Shown: positions 63,431 through 64,000 of the stretch, in pieces
How positions within the stretch are numbered: position 1 is the first letter of the stretch
Layout: each line of letters starts with the position of its first letter
Source of the DNA: Paramecium pentaurelia
Taxonomy: Eukaryota > Ciliophora > Oligohymenophorea > Peniculida > Parameciidae
Length of the DNA: 64,000 bases
Assembly: GCA_905183005.1 (NCBI GenBank)
Contig: CAJJDO010000073.1
Span: 124,001 to 188,000 of the forward strand
Reading direction: 5' to 3'
Notes under the pieces: generated by a model
Databases searched by the model: none
Told to the model about the DNA's origin: nothing
The model's input: only the letters and a program-made list of their open reading frames with translations
Position numbers and translations under genes: made by a program

Positions 63431-64000
63431 ATGGATTATGATAACATGGATTTTACAAATTATACAAATGAATAGATTGGAGAAATGATTAAAACATAAG
63501 GATTGGAAAATATAACATATGAGGAGCTGATAGCTAAAAAGAATAAGAGAATTAAAGAATTTTATGAGTAAGATTCGAAACTGGTAAAGCAATGATTTCT
63601 AAATTGAAGTAAGAGGCAATGTTGAGACACTGGTTATTGAAGAGAAAGAATAAACATTTGATTGATTTTAATGACAAAGAGCGTTCTTAATTAAAATAAT
63701 ACTTTAACTCTTTAGATGAGGATGGATCAAGTATAAAATTACAATTTAAATAATTAGAGTCAATTGGTATAGATGAATTAGAGGAACCATTAATTTCTTT
63801 GGGCATAGCTGAATCACGAGAAGATGTTAAGAAGCTTATTTATACTGTTGATGATGATGGGTCTATTGAATTTAAGGAATTCTTAGAAATTATTAAAAAT
63901 AAAAACGGAGATGGTAAAAGTAATTCAAAGGAGACAATGGTGATTGATTTTTTTAAAGGTAAAGAGTATATTAATATATAGACATGATAAATGGACGTTT
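63431..64000 (+). CDS. EF-hand calcium-binding protein, partial (continues past window)
   Basis: Exons join over introns 63584-63609 (26 nt), 63731-63757 (27 nt) and probably 63959-63981 (23 nt, GTAAAG...ATATAG). The last join keeps the frame open to the window end; without it a TGA falls at 63985. The protein starts MDYDNMDF, then a basic helix (RHWLLKRKNKH). The first EF loop is DEDGSKSIGIDE, a complete canonical loop that exists only after the 27-nt intron is removed. A second loop TVDDDGSIEFKE has Thr in place of Asp at position 1. Likely a Ca2+ sensor of the multi-EF-hand ciliate family. The 3' end lies outside the window. Confidence 0.75.

Noticed and set aside
1..64000. CRISPR arrays, insertion sequences, prophage, bacterial operons
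   Set aside because: No direct repeat arrays, inverted-repeat-bounded transposases or ribosome-binding sites; the code and introns are those of a ciliate nucleus.
1..64000. Retained internal eliminated sequences (IES) or telomere repeats
   Set aside because: No TA-bounded insertion with the expected end consensus explains the frame breaks, and no C4A2/C3A3-type telomere repeat is present.

Overview
Organism. The window reads as macronuclear DNA of a Paramecium-type ciliate. It is extremely AT-rich. TAA and TAG occur in-frame throughout genes and fit glutamine, and TGA is the only usable stop. Genes are packed tightly and interrupted by about 60 tiny introns (20-29 nt, GTA...TAG/AAG). Nothing bacterial, viral or transposon-like was seen. 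All gene models below were read by hand with the ciliate code; splice joins were chosen to restore frame and family motifs.

Layout. 0.4-4.8 kb: a small secreted Cys-rich protein, a kelch protein, a MORN-repeat protein head-to-head with it, and a two-TM protein. 4.9-13.6 kb (minus): a 2876-residue CFAP47 homologue (ciliary central-apparatus protein). 13.6-19.4 kb (plus): an alpha/beta hydrolase, a tail-anchored coiled coil, two unknown genes 17 bp apart, and an FCP1/SCP-like phosphatase. 19.6-21.5 kb (minus): katanin p60. 22.8-39.1 kb: an excitability block made of a four-domain voltage-gated Ca2+-channel-like subunit, a tail-to-tail CNBD K+ channel, and head-to-head with that a large TmcB-like multipass protein. 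39.3-45.8 kb (minus): a type I membrane protein, an uncertain ORF, a bZIP factor with a one-base frameshift, and a furin-like Cys-rich surface protein.

46.4-54.7 kb: a VAP/MSP-domain ER tail-anchored protein, an ORF interrupted only by TGA codons, a zinc-binding coiled coil, a WDR43/UTP5 ribosome-biogenesis protein, a 54-residue twin CX9C mitochondrial protein, a charged coiled coil, and sideroflexin. 55.0-64.0 kb: a P-loop GTPase with a Cys cluster, a second secreted protein with the same eight-cysteine framework as the one at 0.4 kb, a 1447-residue coiled coil with a recurring tryptophan motif, and an EF-hand protein running off the window end.

Themes. Several products point to cilia, cortex and membrane excitability (CFAP47, katanin, MORN, kelch, Ca2+ and K+ channels, EF-hand); ciliate genomes are not organised in operons, so this may be coincidence. 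The most unusual items are the paired eight-Cys secreted proteins, the all-aspartate Ca2+-channel filter, the TGA-interrupted ORF, the near-zero spacing between some genes, and 3n introns lacking an in-frame stop.
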